A stretch of DNA of 64,000 bases from Nitrospira sp. SG-bin1 (GCA_002083365.1 LVWS01000015.1:37011-101010); one strand, 5' to 3'. Shown: positions 1-9,370, counted from the stretch's first letter. The notes: a model not told the origin generated them from the sequence alone. A program made the numbers and translations.

Positions 1-141
1 TACTATGGAGTCGCAATCGCTCCAAAATGAAACAGACTGCAGATCCAGTTCCTGTGTCACGCCTCGGGTCAATGTTCCTTGAAAATCCACAATAACGGGC
101 ACACTTACGGCAAGCCTGTTTGTTGTGAGCGCCTCCATCAC
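1..141 (-). CDS. Partial PilZ-like protein (N-terminal part only)
   Basis: An open frame with no stop runs off the left edge of the window for 46-47 codons. It starts at GTG 141 or ATG 138, and a GGAG ribosome-binding site lies a few bases upstream on the minus strand. The stretch RLAVSVPVIVDF followed by GVTQELDLQSVSF resembles the opening of PilZ c-di-GMP-binding domains, where the pattern is v.f....GvtrDLSlsGvff. The usual RxxxR motif is not clear, so the family call is an inference. It is divergent from the FadL-like gene. Confidence 0.4.
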   Translation of the reverse strand, partial: MMEALTTNRLAVSVPVIVDFQGTLTRGVTQELDLQSVSFWSDCDSIV

Positions 142-511
142 ATATTTCTCCTGTTCAATTTGAGCTCGGCCAAAGACGAGCGCGGTCGTTGATTATCCTC
201 GTGTTCGCGACGTGGCAAAGGTCGCATCACTCAAACCTATATTCAGAACCTCTTCTCTTCTCGGCTTGGAGCAAGATTGAACGCATTAGAGTAGGCAGTG
301 CCCGAGAGTGTCAATTGTAAGGAATACGTACATGATTAATACATTAGGGTGCCTATGCAAAACCAGAGGGCCGATCGGCCCTACGTCGGGTCTGATGGAT
401 TTTGTGAATTCACTCGCCTGTTCGGCGGTTCATTGATATGCCTGACTGAAAAAACGGAACTGAGCCTCAGAGAGATTACGGTTCAGACGACGTCGAAAGG
501 AGAGTGGGCTG
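142..511. other. Intergenic region between divergent genes
   Basis: This 370-nt stretch separates the minus-strand PilZ-like gene from the FadL-like gene and should carry both promoters. A weak sigma70-like pair is possible near TTGTAA and TAATAC (about 315-342), but it matches consensus poorly. The AAGGAGAG at 497-504 is the ribosome-binding site for the downstream gene. A short open frame covering 349-579 overlaps that gene out of frame and shows no protein-like features. I see no RNA gene or repeat here. Confidence 0.4.
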
Positions 512-1954
512 ATGAACGCACCAGCGGCATGTCGGACAACATGGGCACCTGCTCGTTTCGCAGATTGGATAGACTATAGGAGCGTCCTTCTGATTGCGAA
601 TATGTTCCTGATCAGTGCCAACCCAAGCATGGTATCTGCCGGTGCGTTCAGGATTTTTGATCATAGCGCTTCCGCTACCGCTCAAGGTGGCGCCTTTGCG
701 GCGCAGGCCGACGATCCGTCCGCCGTCTACTTCAACCCGGCCGGCATGACGCAACTGAGTGGTATACAAACCAGTGCCGGGACCCTGCTGATCGGTGGAG
801 CTACCAGCTACACCAGCTCCGCCGGAGCAACGGCACGTGGAGATTTCGATGGTAGTGTGGCCTTTCCGCCCCCGAGCAACTTTTATATTACGGCCCATCT
901 GGGGAGAACCGGAGTAGCCCTATTGGAAAATTTTTCGGCCGGGCTTGGCGTCATTTCTCCGTTTGGCCTTCTCTACGGGTATTCCAATGACGCACCGTTC
1001 GCCACCGCGGCGTTACGCCAGTCATTGCCCCTGATCGACATTAAGCCGACGCTGGCCTATAAGGTGAATGACTACGTGTCGCTCGGTCTCGGTGCGGACA
1101 TCTATACCTTCGCGCCATTTTTGCGTTCCGGAGAGGTTTCGACGAGCTTTCTTTCATCTGGTGGACCGGGCTTGCCTCCGCCCGGAACTCCGATGGAGAT
1201 CACGGGCAGTGATACAGCTGCCGGGTTTAATGTGAGTGCCTTGTTGACTCCGTTGCGGAATGCCACTGGACACCCGGTGGTCAATGTGGGCTTGGTCTAC
1301 CGCACTCAAGCGACACTCCATTTGGATGGTCAGCTTCTTGCCAATGGCATTCGTGTGGCCGATGCATCGACCACGCTGGTGCTTCCCCAAATATTTACGG
1401 CAGGCATCGCCGTATGGCCCATCCGGGATAACGCACGCGAATGGAAGATTGAATTGGATGTCGACTATACCGGATGGAGATCAGTGCGAAGTCTCGATGT
1501 GCGCCTCTCTACAGGAACCACCATCCCATTTCCGCAGAACTGGCGCAGCGTCTATACGATCATGGTCGGTACCGAGTATAAGTGGCTCAACCCGGCGCTG
1601 CTGCCGAACTGGGAAGTCGCCTTACGAGGGGGCTACTGGCATTCCCAGACGCCAATTCCGGATCAATCGTTCACGCCCACCATTCCGGATGCGGATCAGC
1701 ATGCCGTCTCAGGAGGACTGGGTTTGCTCTGTAAAGGGCCGGGCCGTTTTCTGGGCGTGATCCCGTGCGGGACGACCAATGGTCCATTGTTCTTACCGAA
1801 AGCAATCGGACTGGATCTAGCCTATCAAGCCATATTCTATGAACCACGAACCGTCACGGGGAGTCAGCACCCCATCGCCATCCCCGGTGTCGTGAACGGA
1901 ACGTACAACACCACGTATCATGTTGGGTCGATCAATATCCGGGTCAATTTTTGA
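512..1954 (+). CDS. OmpP1/FadL/TodX family outer-membrane transport protein
   Basis: A 480-residue outer-membrane beta-barrel of the FadL family, which passes hydrophobic molecules such as long-chain fatty acids across the outer membrane. The start at 512 has a strong AAGGAGAG 8 nt upstream. Residues 1-45 form a long signal peptide with a hydrophobic core (VLLIANMFLI) and a probable cleavage after VSA. The mature N-terminus, AFRIFDHSASATAQGG followed by DDPSAVYFNPAGM, is the family's plug signature. The protein ends in INIRVNF, a terminal aromatic residue typical of barrels. The length fits FadL (about 420-480). The actual substrate is unknown. It appears to be monocistronic, with a convergent lipoprotein gene downstream. 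Confidence 0.88.
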   Translation: MNAPAACRTTWAPARFADWIDYRSVLLIANMFLISANPSMVSAGAFRIFDHSASATAQGGAFAAQADDPSAVYFNPAGMTQLSGIQTSAGTLLIGGATSYTSSAGATARGDFDGSVAFPPPSNFYITAHLGRTGVALLENFSAGLGVISPFGLLYGYSNDAPFATAALRQSLPLIDIKPTLAYKVNDYVSLGLGADIYTFAPFLRSGEVSTSFLSSGGPGLPPPGTPMEITGSDTAAGFNVSALLTPLRNATGHPVVNVGLVYRTQATLHLDGQLLANGIRVADASTTLVLPQIFTAGIAVWPIRDNAREWKIELDVDYTGWRSVRSLDVRLSTGTTIPFPQNWRSVYTIMVGTEYKWLNPALLPNWEVALRGGYWHSQTPIPDQSFTPTIPDADQHAVSGGLGLLCKGPGRFLGVIPCGTTNGPLFLPKAIGLDLAYQAIFYEPRTVTGSQHPIAIPGVVNGTYNTTYHVGSINIRVNF

Positions 1955-2153
1955 TTACTTCCGCTTTCCAGTAGACAATTTCCGAAAGCGCGTGATTGGT
2001 CGTGCGTAGTTCGACAGCTTGCCGGATTTCCTCACTCGTTTCGGTCTCGATCCGGCAGGACTGTAGTTGTTGCGTGGATGTGCAGAGGCCGGCGTTCTAT
2101 TGCAGACCTTCCAGCTCCTTATCCAGTGGATGCGAGCGCTGCAGAGAAGTGAT

Positions 2154-3686
2154 TCAAGGTTTACCTGCAACGGTCAGACCAAGCGTTCCATCACTCATCG
2201 TGCGGATGTGCAGTGCTTTGGTATCGGCGAACACGCCGATGCCCTGGACCGACTCCACGGTGCCGTGCATCGAGACGGATGGACTGAGTGCTCGATTCAG
2301 TGTGGTGGCCAGAAGGCCTCGCACCCGGTCGGTTGCTGCAGTCACTCCGAGAATGGATTCGCTGGCGATCAGATCTCGAAATGTCGAGAGGTCAAGCCAA
2401 TCGACCGTTTTCTGTAGGAGCGCTTCCGTCGCGAAGTCATAGCGGAGGCCGCCGAACGAAACCGTCTGTGTGAGTGAGTTCATTTCGGGTTTTCCGACAA
2501 AATACACGTGGCCGATCGCGTCTCCGGAGAAATCAATTCGCATCACCACTTGGTTGCCGCCATTGCCAAAGATCGCGGCATTTGTAATGAGAAGGAAATA
2601 CCCTTTCTTAGCGACGGTTTTCCCCGTGAGCCGGTTCGCAAGGGTCTTGGACAGCGAGGCATAGTCCATCGGGATGTCCGTGACGACGTGGAATTTAGTA
2701 GGGGTTAATCGGTTTGCAAGTGTTGTGGGGAGTGTGCCATAGAGCCGAGCATCGGCGGCACCGTGGAATCCCGTAGAAGTTGGTGGAGTGTCGAGTGGAG
2801 GAAGGGCCGCAACTGCAGCGGGTGGTTCCTGCCCGAAGACGATAATCGGTTTCGCGGTGACCTGGATGGTGTCTTCGACAATGGGGCCGACCCCTGAGAA
2901 GCCACTATGTCGAACTTTGTCGGTATTGAACTGGAGCCAGGCATCCGGTTCTAACGGGATAGGGCTGCGCAGTGTATTCCAGGCATCTTCCACATGAGCT
3001 TTGACCGTCAGCGCGTTGATGCGATCGACAGCGCGGCCAAGTCCTGCTCGAGCGATGTCTGCGAGCCGATGTGTGAGTTCCTGGGTCACGTCGGTATCGG
3101 CGATGGTGATTTTGCAGGGATCAATAGTGTTCACCGCCACGCTGGCGACTGATGCGGTCAGACCATAAGTCGGAGTCAGCTCAGTCGCGATATTCCCATG
3201 CAGCGTGGCCCTTCGTGGCCATTCATTGCCGTCGCCGCAGTGAAGCGAATGGGCTCCGATTTTATATCGAAGGCCGGTGACGACAAATAGTTGAGAGCCG
3301 GGAAGTTCCACTCCTTTCCACCAGTCACGAAGCATGACGCCCGAATTTGTGTCGTTGACTCGGTGAACGCCGGTCGGTGCCATGGTAAAATCATCTCGCT
3401 CTGCATAGTATTTGTATTCGGCGCCTTTGGGATGTTTGATGAAGCTCCCCCAATGATCGAATTTCTTCGGCACCTCATCGTTGGCGGCAGTAAGAAACGG
3501 TGACAGATCGACATAGACGGGAACGCTGATACTGGATTCCGGGGCCGGAGAGAGTGGGTTCGGTGTCGCCGGTAGCAGCAAAGGCGTTGGTGGATGAACG
3601 ACAGGGTTACTGAGTGCGATGCAGCTCGTCAAAGACAGCAATAAGGAAAAGGCTACGAGAGGATTGCTTGCCGATTTGGGAACCAT
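2154..3686 (-). CDS. DUF4403 family putative lipoprotein
   Basis: A protein of about 510 residues. I prefer the ATG at 3686 to the longer frame opening at 3734, because it has an AAGGGG-type ribosome-binding site and gives a clean lipoprotein signal: hydrophobic core VAFSLLLSL followed by the lipobox LTSC. After the lipid anchor come Pro/Ser-rich residues, then SISVPVYVDLSPFL and DEVPKKF, the opening pattern of DUF4403. The repeated beta-rich segments, including TPTKFHVVTDIPMDYASLSK, suggest a two-lobed lipid-binding-like fold. The function of DUF4403 proteins is not established. The protein is probably anchored in the periplasmic leaflet. It converges on the FadL-like gene, with 199 nt between the stops. 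Confidence 0.7.
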   Translation of the reverse strand: MVPKSASNPLVAFSLLLSLTSCIALSNPVVHPPTPLLLPATPNPLSPAPESSISVPVYVDLSPFLTAANDEVPKKFDHWGSFIKHPKGAEYKYYAERDDFTMAPTGVHRVNDTNSGVMLRDWWKGVELPGSQLFVVTGLRYKIGAHSLHCGDGNEWPRRATLHGNIATELTPTYGLTASVASVAVNTIDPCKITIADTDVTQELTHRLADIARAGLGRAVDRINALTVKAHVEDAWNTLRSPIPLEPDAWLQFNTDKVRHSGFSGVGPIVEDTIQVTAKPIIVFGQEPPAAVAALPPLDTPPTSTGFHGAADARLYGTLPTTLANRLTPTKFHVVTDIPMDYASLSKTLANRLTGKTVAKKGYFLLITNAAIFGNGGNQVVMRIDFSGDAIGHVYFVGKPEMNSLTQTVSFGGLRYDFATEALLQKTVDWLDLSTFRDLIASESILGVTAATDRVRGLLATTLNRALSPSVSMHGTVESVQGIGVFADTKALHIRTMSDGTLGLTVAGKP

Positions 3687-3939
3687 CTGCTTTACCCCTT
3701 CGATAATCAGTGATCGTGAGATGTCTGGCCTCAAACAGTCTCAAATTGTGGAACGTGAGACTAGTGGTGAAGAAACGAAGCTAGGATACCAGAAACACAT
3801 GACTGTTTGTGAGGTCAAAATGAGAGGAAAGCCGACGCCGACTTTATGGCAAGTTCAGGATGGGCAAAAGTACTTCGCAACCCTTCTTACACCTAATTAA
3901 ATCCATCCAGTCAGCCTGTTGCGGCAGAAGAAACATTCT

Positions 3940-4233
3940 TCACGGAATGGAAACTCCTTTTGGAATAAACACTTCGTCGCCCAGCTTCGCGATGAGCTCT
4001 TCTCCGCCGTGCGTAAGCCTGCCATCCATAACCGTCACCAGTTCGTTCGCGACATGGACGAAGTCATTCCACTCCCGTCCTAGCGGATCGGTGAACAGAT
4101 CACAGGAATAGCCTCGCCGGATCCAGTCTTGAGCCACCTGGTCACGATCGAAGGGTACAGGGAATCTCTGGCGGGTGAGATGCGACATGTGAATTCTGAT
4201 TTCTAATTTCGGGAGAGCCACGGTTCTTTTCAT
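3940..4233 (-). CDS. Cupin-domain protein, apparently frameshifted near its 3' end
   Basis: A 97-residue frame with cupin features: LVTVMDGRL (first strand), EELIAKLGDEVFIPKGV (second conserved block), then an abrupt stop. Small cupins of this type normally continue as PxGVxHSVxN. Reading two bases out of frame from 3949 down to 3911 gives HSVKNVSSAATG and a stop, matching that continuation. This suggests a one-base loss near 3949-3951, or a sequencing error. The N-terminal part (HLTRQRFPVPFDRDQVAQDW, WNDFVHVANELV) is intact. No function can be named. It may be a recently broken gene. No clear ribosome-binding site precedes ATG 4233. Confidence 0.55.
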   Translation of the reverse strand: MKRTVALPKLEIRIHMSHLTRQRFPVPFDRDQVAQDWIRRGYSCDLFTDPLGREWNDFVHVANELVTVMDGRLTHGGEELIAKLGDEVFIPKGVSIP

Positions 4234-4477
4234 ATGAGCTTGAGTCCAAGAGGAATAGTTCAGCCATTTGCCCTCAACCTAACTTATTCTCTCATCTGTT
4301 CGTTGGCCATCCAGTTGGAATAACGACCAGATACACTGTGGGGTCACTGTGAAAGTATATGGTCTTACCTCTACCCTGAACGACTAAGGAAATTGTGCGC
4401 GCCAGTGATAGGTGTGTCAAGGAACGTGATCGCTTCGTGGAAGCTGATGAGGTGGGACAAGCGACACACGGGAGCCA

Positions 4478-5416
4478 TCAGTGATGATGCGCGAAGGAGG
4501 GTGCTTCGTGGTGCTGCTCCGTCAGTTTCCGAAGGTCGCAGTGGATATCGTCGGGATCGCAGCACTCGGTTTCGAGCTGGATGGTCATGTGTTTGATGCC
4601 GAAGTCGGTTGTGATTCGGTTTTGGATCAACTGCAGGAGTTCCAGCGGAGGGCGATGGCGTTCGATCATGACATGGCTCGTCAGCATGACGAGGCGGGGT
4701 TCCACGGCCCAGATGTGCAGATCATGTACGTTCTTGACGCCGGGAATGGCCTCCATGGTAGCGGCTACTTGAGACGCGCTAATGCCTGGCGGGGTTGACT
4801 CCAACAGAACATCCATCGATTCTTTAAAGATCGGCCAGGCTCCTCGGAGAATGACTCCGACGATCAGTAAGCTTACGAGCGGATCCAGGACGGTCCATCC
4901 CGTCAGGAGAATGGCCCCACCGCTGACGATGACGCCGAGCGACACCCACGCGTCTCCCAACATGTGCCAGAACGCACTGCGAATATTCAGATCGTCTTTT
5001 GCGCCGTGCTGAAGCAAGAGGGCGATCCCGAGATTGGCCAGGAAACTGATGGCGGCGATCGCCATCACCCATCCACCATCGACGGGGACCGGTTGTAGTA
5101 GTCGCTTCAAACTGACGACAGCGATGCCAAGGGCGGTTAACAGAAGAATGAAACTGTTCAGAAACGCGGCGATGATGCCGGCGCGGTGATAACCGAACGT
5201 CCGGCTTTCCGAAGCGGGGCGGGCGGTAAGGAGATGAGCATAGAGGGCCAGGAAGAGGGAACCCTGATCCACGAGGTTGTGGCCTGCGTCGCTCATCAGT
5301 CCGATGCTGTTGAGCAGCCAACCGCCGACAAACTCAGCCGCGATGATCACGGCGTTGAGCGCCAGCGCCAGGCGAAGTCGGGATCGGAGATGGGTATATG
5401 ACGCCAGGGCCGTCAT
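4478..5416 (-). CDS. Cation diffusion facilitator (CzcD/ZitB-type metal exporter)
   Basis: A CDF-family inner-membrane antiporter that exports Zn2+ and related divalent metals in exchange for protons. About six membrane segments are visible. The metal-site motifs are present: DAGHNLVD (HxxxD) in the second membrane segment and HMLGDAW (HxxxD) in the fifth. The cytoplasmic C-terminal domain contains VHDLHIWAVEP, typical of the family. The tail is rich in His, Asp and Cys (CCDPDDIHCD then EAPSFAHHH), which probably contributes to metal binding. I use ATG 5416 (312 residues). A longer frame begins at TTG 5452 (324 residues), and neither start has a strong ribosome-binding site. It lies downstream of an exported protein gene on the same strand. 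Confidence 0.88.
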   Translation of the reverse strand: MTALASYTHLRSRLRLALALNAVIIAAEFVGGWLLNSIGLMSDAGHNLVDQGSLFLALYAHLLTARPASESRTFGYHRAGIIAAFLNSFILLLTALGIAVVSLKRLLQPVPVDGGWVMAIAAISFLANLGIALLLQHGAKDDLNIRSAFWHMLGDAWVSLGVIVSGGAILLTGWTVLDPLVSLLIVGVILRGAWPIFKESMDVLLESTPPGISASQVAATMEAIPGVKNVHDLHIWAVEPRLVMLTSHVMIERHRPPLELLQLIQNRITTDFGIKHMTIQLETECCDPDDIHCDLRKLTEQHHEAPSFAHHH

Positions 5417-5487
5417 GCATGACAGTTTCGCACGGGGGACGTCACGCGGCAAGTCTTGCCGGACGTTTGTCTTGATGAACTGTGCAG

Positions 5488-6342
5488 CTATCGACCCGAT
5501 TTGGGCGGCGCGCGCTCGCGTAACACTGGATAGTTGGCTTCATCCATTCCAGAGTTGCCGGTCGACAGGTCCGTCGCAATGACGCGGAGCGTGATGCCGT
5601 CGGGAACGTCCTTCGATGGCGGCACAAAGAACGGGGCTTCGAAGGTGCGGCTCCCTTCATCATAAAACATTTGCAGCCGTTCGACGACGCGGTCGCCGAT
5701 CAACACTTCTCCGTAAATACGGATCTTCCGCGAATCCCAATCTCCATGGGGGCGGACCAATGAACCGGACAATGTCCTTACGGAAGCGCGGAGGGTGACA
5801 TCGTCTCTGGCGATCAAGGCATCACGGGGCTTCGGGCGTTCGATTTGCACCAGATAGCCGTAGAGATGCAGGACGATGCCGTCGTTGGTCAGATCGTGTC
5901 CCGGGATCAACAACAAGGTTTGACGTGTTCTCTGTAATGCACGGGGATGAGCAAGCGGCCCTTCGGCGGAGATTTCCACCAACGTCGGTCTCTGCAGTGA
6001 CAAGGTTATGGTGAACACGGCGGAGGGGCGAGAGCTGTAGATCGGTTCCTCCATCGTGTGCGGTGTGCGCATGATTTGGTTCTGATCGCCGGATTCTCCC
6101 TGCTGGAGACCGGTCGCCAGAATCTGCCCGCTTGCGACGTCGGTGATCGTCACGCGCGCGCCACCGACTTCGCGGCCCAACACCATGGCTCCATGCGCGA
6201 CGACCCGCACGAGCACCGTCGTCGGCCGGGGCCCGTTGAGGGGTGACGTAGGAAGTGTCTGGCCTTGGGCCGGAGTTGTTATGCAAGGGAGCAAGCTGAG
6301 CGATAAAATCAGGCCAAGCGGGACAAGGAAAGCCAGCGTCAT
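5488..6342 (-). CDS. Exported protein of unknown function
   Basis: A 284-residue protein that I do not recognise. Residues 1-27 form a signal peptide (hydrophobic VPLGLILSLSLL, likely cleavage near PAQGQ), so it should be exported. The mature part is rich in beta-strand patterns such as TTVLVRVVAHGAMVLG and GARVTITDVASGQ, which recall Ig-like or carboxypeptidase-regulatory-like folds. A second such segment, DVTLRASVRTLSGSLV, lies near residue 185. The start codon overlaps the metG stop by 4 nt (ATGA), so it is probably translated as part of the tmk-holB-metG operon. Confidence 0.65.
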   Translation of the reverse strand: MTLAFLVPLGLILSLSLLPCITTPAQGQTLPTSPLNGPRPTTVLVRVVAHGAMVLGREVGGARVTITDVASGQILATGLQQGESGDQNQIMRTPHTMEEPIYSSRPSAVFTITLSLQRPTLVEISAEGPLAHPRALQRTRQTLLLIPGHDLTNDGIVLHLYGYLVQIERPKPRDALIARDDVTLRASVRTLSGSLVRPHGDWDSRKIRIYGEVLIGDRVVERLQMFYDEGSRTFEAPFFVPPSKDVPDGITLRVIATDLSTGNSGMDEANYPVLRERAPPKSGR

Positions 6343-8303
6343 TTCACCTTGGTGCCGGGATCTACTTCTTCCAAAATGGTGAGCAGTCCGCGCACCTCGG
6401 CGTCACCCGCCGCCAGCACCATGCCTTGCGATTCAACCCCCATGAGCTTGGCCGGCTTGAGATTGGTCACGATCACGATGGTTTTGCCGATCAAGGTGTC
6501 CGGCTCGTACTTCTTGCCGATGCCCGCCACGATCTGACGCTGTTCCGTGCCGAGGGAGACTTGCAACTTGATCAACTTCTCCGATTTTGGCACGCGCTCG
6601 GCGGACAGAATCTTTGCCGTCTTGAGCTGAACCTTCATGAACTCGTCGATGCTGATTTGCGGTGCCGCCGGAGGTTCCGGAGCGGCCGGAGGAGTCGGCG
6701 TGGCAGCGGTTGGTTGTGGAGAAACAGATGATTCGGTCACTGGTCGTACTCCTGGTTTTGATTCGATGCGTGGGAACAGAGGATTTCCTATTTTTACTGT
6801 TCTTCCAGAAACTCGGTCATCCCAAATTGACTTTTCATCCAGAGGAATCGACCAATCTGGTGATATGCCCAGTTGCTTCTGGATTTCGGTGGCAGCCTTT
6901 GGCATATAGGGATACAGATAAATCGAGAGAGCGTATATAGATCTGGCCAATGTGTTAAGGACATTGGAGAGCCGCACTTTGCAATCATCTCTTCTGACCA
7001 GTTGCCATGGTTGGGACTTGTCAATGAGGAGATCACATAGCTGAATAATCCACCATAGCCCTGCTAAATCGTCATTAAAACGCAAGTGCTGATGCATGAT
7101 TTTTTGGGCTCTGCCTTCGATTTCTACTTTAATTAAGTGCTCAGTCTCTTCATATGATATTTCACCACGTTCTGGAATCTTTCCTTCTGTGAATTTATTG
7201 ACCATTGTGATGGTACGGCTCACAAGATTTCCGATGCCGTTTGCTAGGTCACTGTTCACGCGGGTAATCATGGCGGCTCGGGAAAAGTCTCCATCTTGCC
7301 CGAATGGCACTTCGCGCAATAAGAAATAGCGAAACGCGTCGGCACCGAATTCATCGATCATTTTGTTGGGATCGACGACGTTGCCGCGGCTTTTTGACAT
7401 CTTCTCGCCCTCCACGGTCCACCAGCCGTGGGCAAAGATTGTTTCCGGCAATGGGAGACCCAATGCCATCAGCATCGTGGACCAGTAGACGGCATGCGTC
7501 GTCAGGATATCTTTGCCGACGAGATGCACGTTCGCGGGCCAGAATCGGTTGCCTCTTGGGTTGCCTCGAGGGAGATATTCCAAGGCGGAGATGTAATTCA
7601 CCAACGCATCGAACCAGACATAGGTCACGTAATCTTTATCGAAAGGGAGTTCGATGCCCCACGAGAGTCGGGATATCGGCCTGGAGATCGAGAGGTCGCC
7701 CAGTTTCTGGTTTTGGAGAAAACCGAGGACTTCGTTGCGCCGCGACTCAGGGCGAATAAAGTTCGGATGTGCCTTGATGTGCTCGATCAAGCGGTCCTGA
7801 TACTGCCCCATCTTGAAGAAGTAATTATGCTCGCTGAGCTTCTCGACAGGACGCTTACAGTCCGGGCAGAGTCCGGACTCGACGTCTTTCTCGGTCCAGA
7901 AGCGTTCATCGAACGTACAGTACCAGCCTGTGTACGAATCCTTGTAGATCAGCTTCTTGTCGTAGAGCTGTTGCAAGCACCGCTGAACCACTGATTGGTG
8001 TTCATCGTCAGTGGTTCTGATAAAGGCGTCGTTCGAGATATTCAGTCGTTGCCAGAGCTTTTCAAACTGTGGGGCCAGCTTGTCGCAGTGGACTTGGGGA
8101 TCGATACCGGCTTTGGCAGCCGCCTGTTGCACTTTCTGACCATGTTCGTCGAGGCCGGTGAGAAACAACACGTCGCGTCCGCGCAGCCGCCAGTAGCGCG
8201 AAAGGACGTCCGCCGCGACGGTCGTATAGGCATGGCCGATATGCGGAACGTCGTTGACGTAATAAATGGGAGTGGTGATGTAGAACGTCGTCTCGTCAGC
8301 CAT
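6339..8303 (-). CDS. metG: Methionyl-tRNA synthetase
   Basis: This enzyme charges tRNA-Met with methionine using ATP in the cytoplasm. The class I signatures are present: HIGH at residues 21-24 and KMSKS near residue 300. A zinc-knob region with CPDC lies near residue 145. An anticodon-binding helical domain spans about 350-510, followed by a Pro/Ala-rich linker and a C-terminal Trbp111/EMAP-like tRNA-binding domain (about 547-654, starting ISIDEFMKVQL). At 654 residues it has the usual length for the form with the C-terminal dimer domain. The stretch 6781-7260 (residues about 348-507) has only about 43% G+C by my count, against about 58-63% in the flanks, suggesting a mosaic gene. It lies downstream of holB and overlaps the next gene by 4 nt. 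Confidence 0.97.
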   Translation of the reverse strand: MADETTFYITTPIYYVNDVPHIGHAYTTVAADVLSRYWRLRGRDVLFLTGLDEHGQKVQQAAAKAGIDPQVHCDKLAPQFEKLWQRLNISNDAFIRTTDDEHQSVVQRCLQQLYDKKLIYKDSYTGWYCTFDERFWTEKDVESGLCPDCKRPVEKLSEHNYFFKMGQYQDRLIEHIKAHPNFIRPESRRNEVLGFLQNQKLGDLSISRPISRLSWGIELPFDKDYVTYVWFDALVNYISALEYLPRGNPRGNRFWPANVHLVGKDILTTHAVYWSTMLMALGLPLPETIFAHGWWTVEGEKMSKSRGNVVDPNKMIDEFGADAFRYFLLREVPFGQDGDFSRAAMITRVNSDLANGIGNLVSRTITMVNKFTEGKIPERGEISYEETEHLIKVEIEGRAQKIMHQHLRFNDDLAGLWWIIQLCDLLIDKSQPWQLVRRDDCKVRLSNVLNTLARSIYALSIYLYPYMPKAATEIQKQLGISPDWSIPLDEKSIWDDRVSGRTVKIGNPLFPRIESKPGVRPVTESSVSPQPTAATPTPPAAPEPPAAPQISIDEFMKVQLKTAKILSAERVPKSEKLIKLQVSLGTEQRQIVAGIGKKYEPDTLIGKTIVIVTNLKPAKLMGVESQGMVLAAGDAEVRGLLTILEEVDPGTKVK

Positions 8304-8339
8304 CGCAAGGGCAAGATATCAGGTCGGCGGCGTGTTTGG

Positions 8340-9368
8340 CTAGGTTGCGGCTTCGGGTGAGACAAGCCCGAGTGCTTCTCTCAAGTGAAGGAACGTCGTT
8401 TCCAGCGCCATCTGCACGTTCAAGTGCCGCGTCGCTTGCTGTTCGGTTCGTTCGATGTCGTTCAACAGGATGAGGAGCCTGTCGATGTCCGCTCGTTGGG
8501 CGTATCGTTGCAGGTCGGGAAGTTGGTCGAGATGAAGGATTTGATCCCGATCTCCCTCCACCATGACGATGATGAGATCACGGATCCATCGCGCAAGCCA
8601 CGCGAGCGTTTCTTCGCCGCGGTCGGTCTTGGCCAAGCTTTCCGCTGCCAAGAGCATGGTCGTAATCGACGTCAAGCCTTCCGGCCTCACCAACGCCAGG
8701 CATTCGTGTTGTCGTGCGCGAACATCCGCCACGTTCATCGTGAGCGATTCCCCGATACGGCTATCGGCGAAGACAGTCAGAAAACGGGCATCGGCCGGAG
8801 GCAGCTCCCGCTTGAGTATCACGGCCGCTTCAACTTGCGTGCGGGCTGGCGTCGTGAAACGGAGTGCTTGGCAACGTGATCGAATCGTGATCGGCAATGC
8901 GTGTGGCCGGCTGGTGACAAGGACAAAGAGACTATGACCCGGAGGTTCTTCCAAGGTCTTGAGCAGCGCGTTGGCTGCCCCGATCGTCAGGCGATCCGCG
9001 TCGTCAATCAGGCAAATCTTCCGCTCCCCGACGAGCGGCCGATAGACGAACTGCTGTTCGATTTCCCTCACCTGCTCGATCTTGATTTGCGGCGTGGCGG
9101 CTTTGGAATCAGGTTCGATGACGAAATAGTCCGGGTGCGTCCGAGCGGCGATCTGGAGGCAGGATCGGCAACAACCACAACTATCCTGAGCTTCTGTCTG
9201 CGAGGGTCTCTCGCAACTGAGGGCCTGAGCCAGTCTCACGGCGGTCATCAACTTTCCGATCCTGGCTTCGCCGTAGAACAGATAGGCATGGGCCAGACGT
9301 CCATGGCACAAGGCGGCTTGCAGGATGGAGATGGGTTGCGCATGGCCTGTGATATCGGCAAAAGGCAT
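8340..9368 (-). CDS. holB: DNA polymerase III subunit delta prime
   Basis: A clamp-loader subunit that helps load the sliding clamp during DNA replication. The N-terminus, GHAQPISILQAAL, and the AAA+ core are clear: a P-loop region GEARIGKLM, a cysteine cluster (SCGCCRSC) for the small zinc module near residues 60-70, the Walker-B-like CLIDDADRL, and LKTLEEPP then RSRCQALRF as sensor region. The P-loop lacks the usual Ser/Thr after Lys (Leu instead), in line with delta prime often being a non-hydrolysing subunit. At 342 residues it has normal length. It lies 2 nt downstream of tmk and just upstream of metG, a common arrangement. Confidence 0.93.
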   Translation of the reverse strand: MPFADITGHAQPISILQAALCHGRLAHAYLFYGEARIGKLMTAVRLAQALSCERPSQTEAQDSCGCCRSCLQIAARTHPDYFVIEPDSKAATPQIKIEQVREIEQQFVYRPLVGERKICLIDDADRLTIGAANALLKTLEEPPGHSLFVLVTSRPHALPITIRSRCQALRFTTPARTQVEAAVILKRELPPADARFLTVFADSRIGESLTMNVADVRARQHECLALVRPEGLTSITTMLLAAESLAKTDRGEETLAWLARWIRDLIIVMVEGDRDQILHLDQLPDLQRYAQRADIDRLLILLNDIERTEQQATRHLNVQMALETTFLHLREALGLVSPEAAT

Positions 9369-9370
9369 GG

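Noticed and set aside
349..579. Plus-strand open frame of 76 codons upstream of the FadL-like gene
   Set aside because: It overlaps the start of the well-supported gene in another phase, has no ribosome-binding site and no protein-like pattern.
1962..1990. Inverted repeat CGCTTTC...GAAAGCG after the FadL-like gene as terminator
   Set aside because: The loop is 15 nt and no T-run follows on either strand, so it does not fit an intrinsic terminator.
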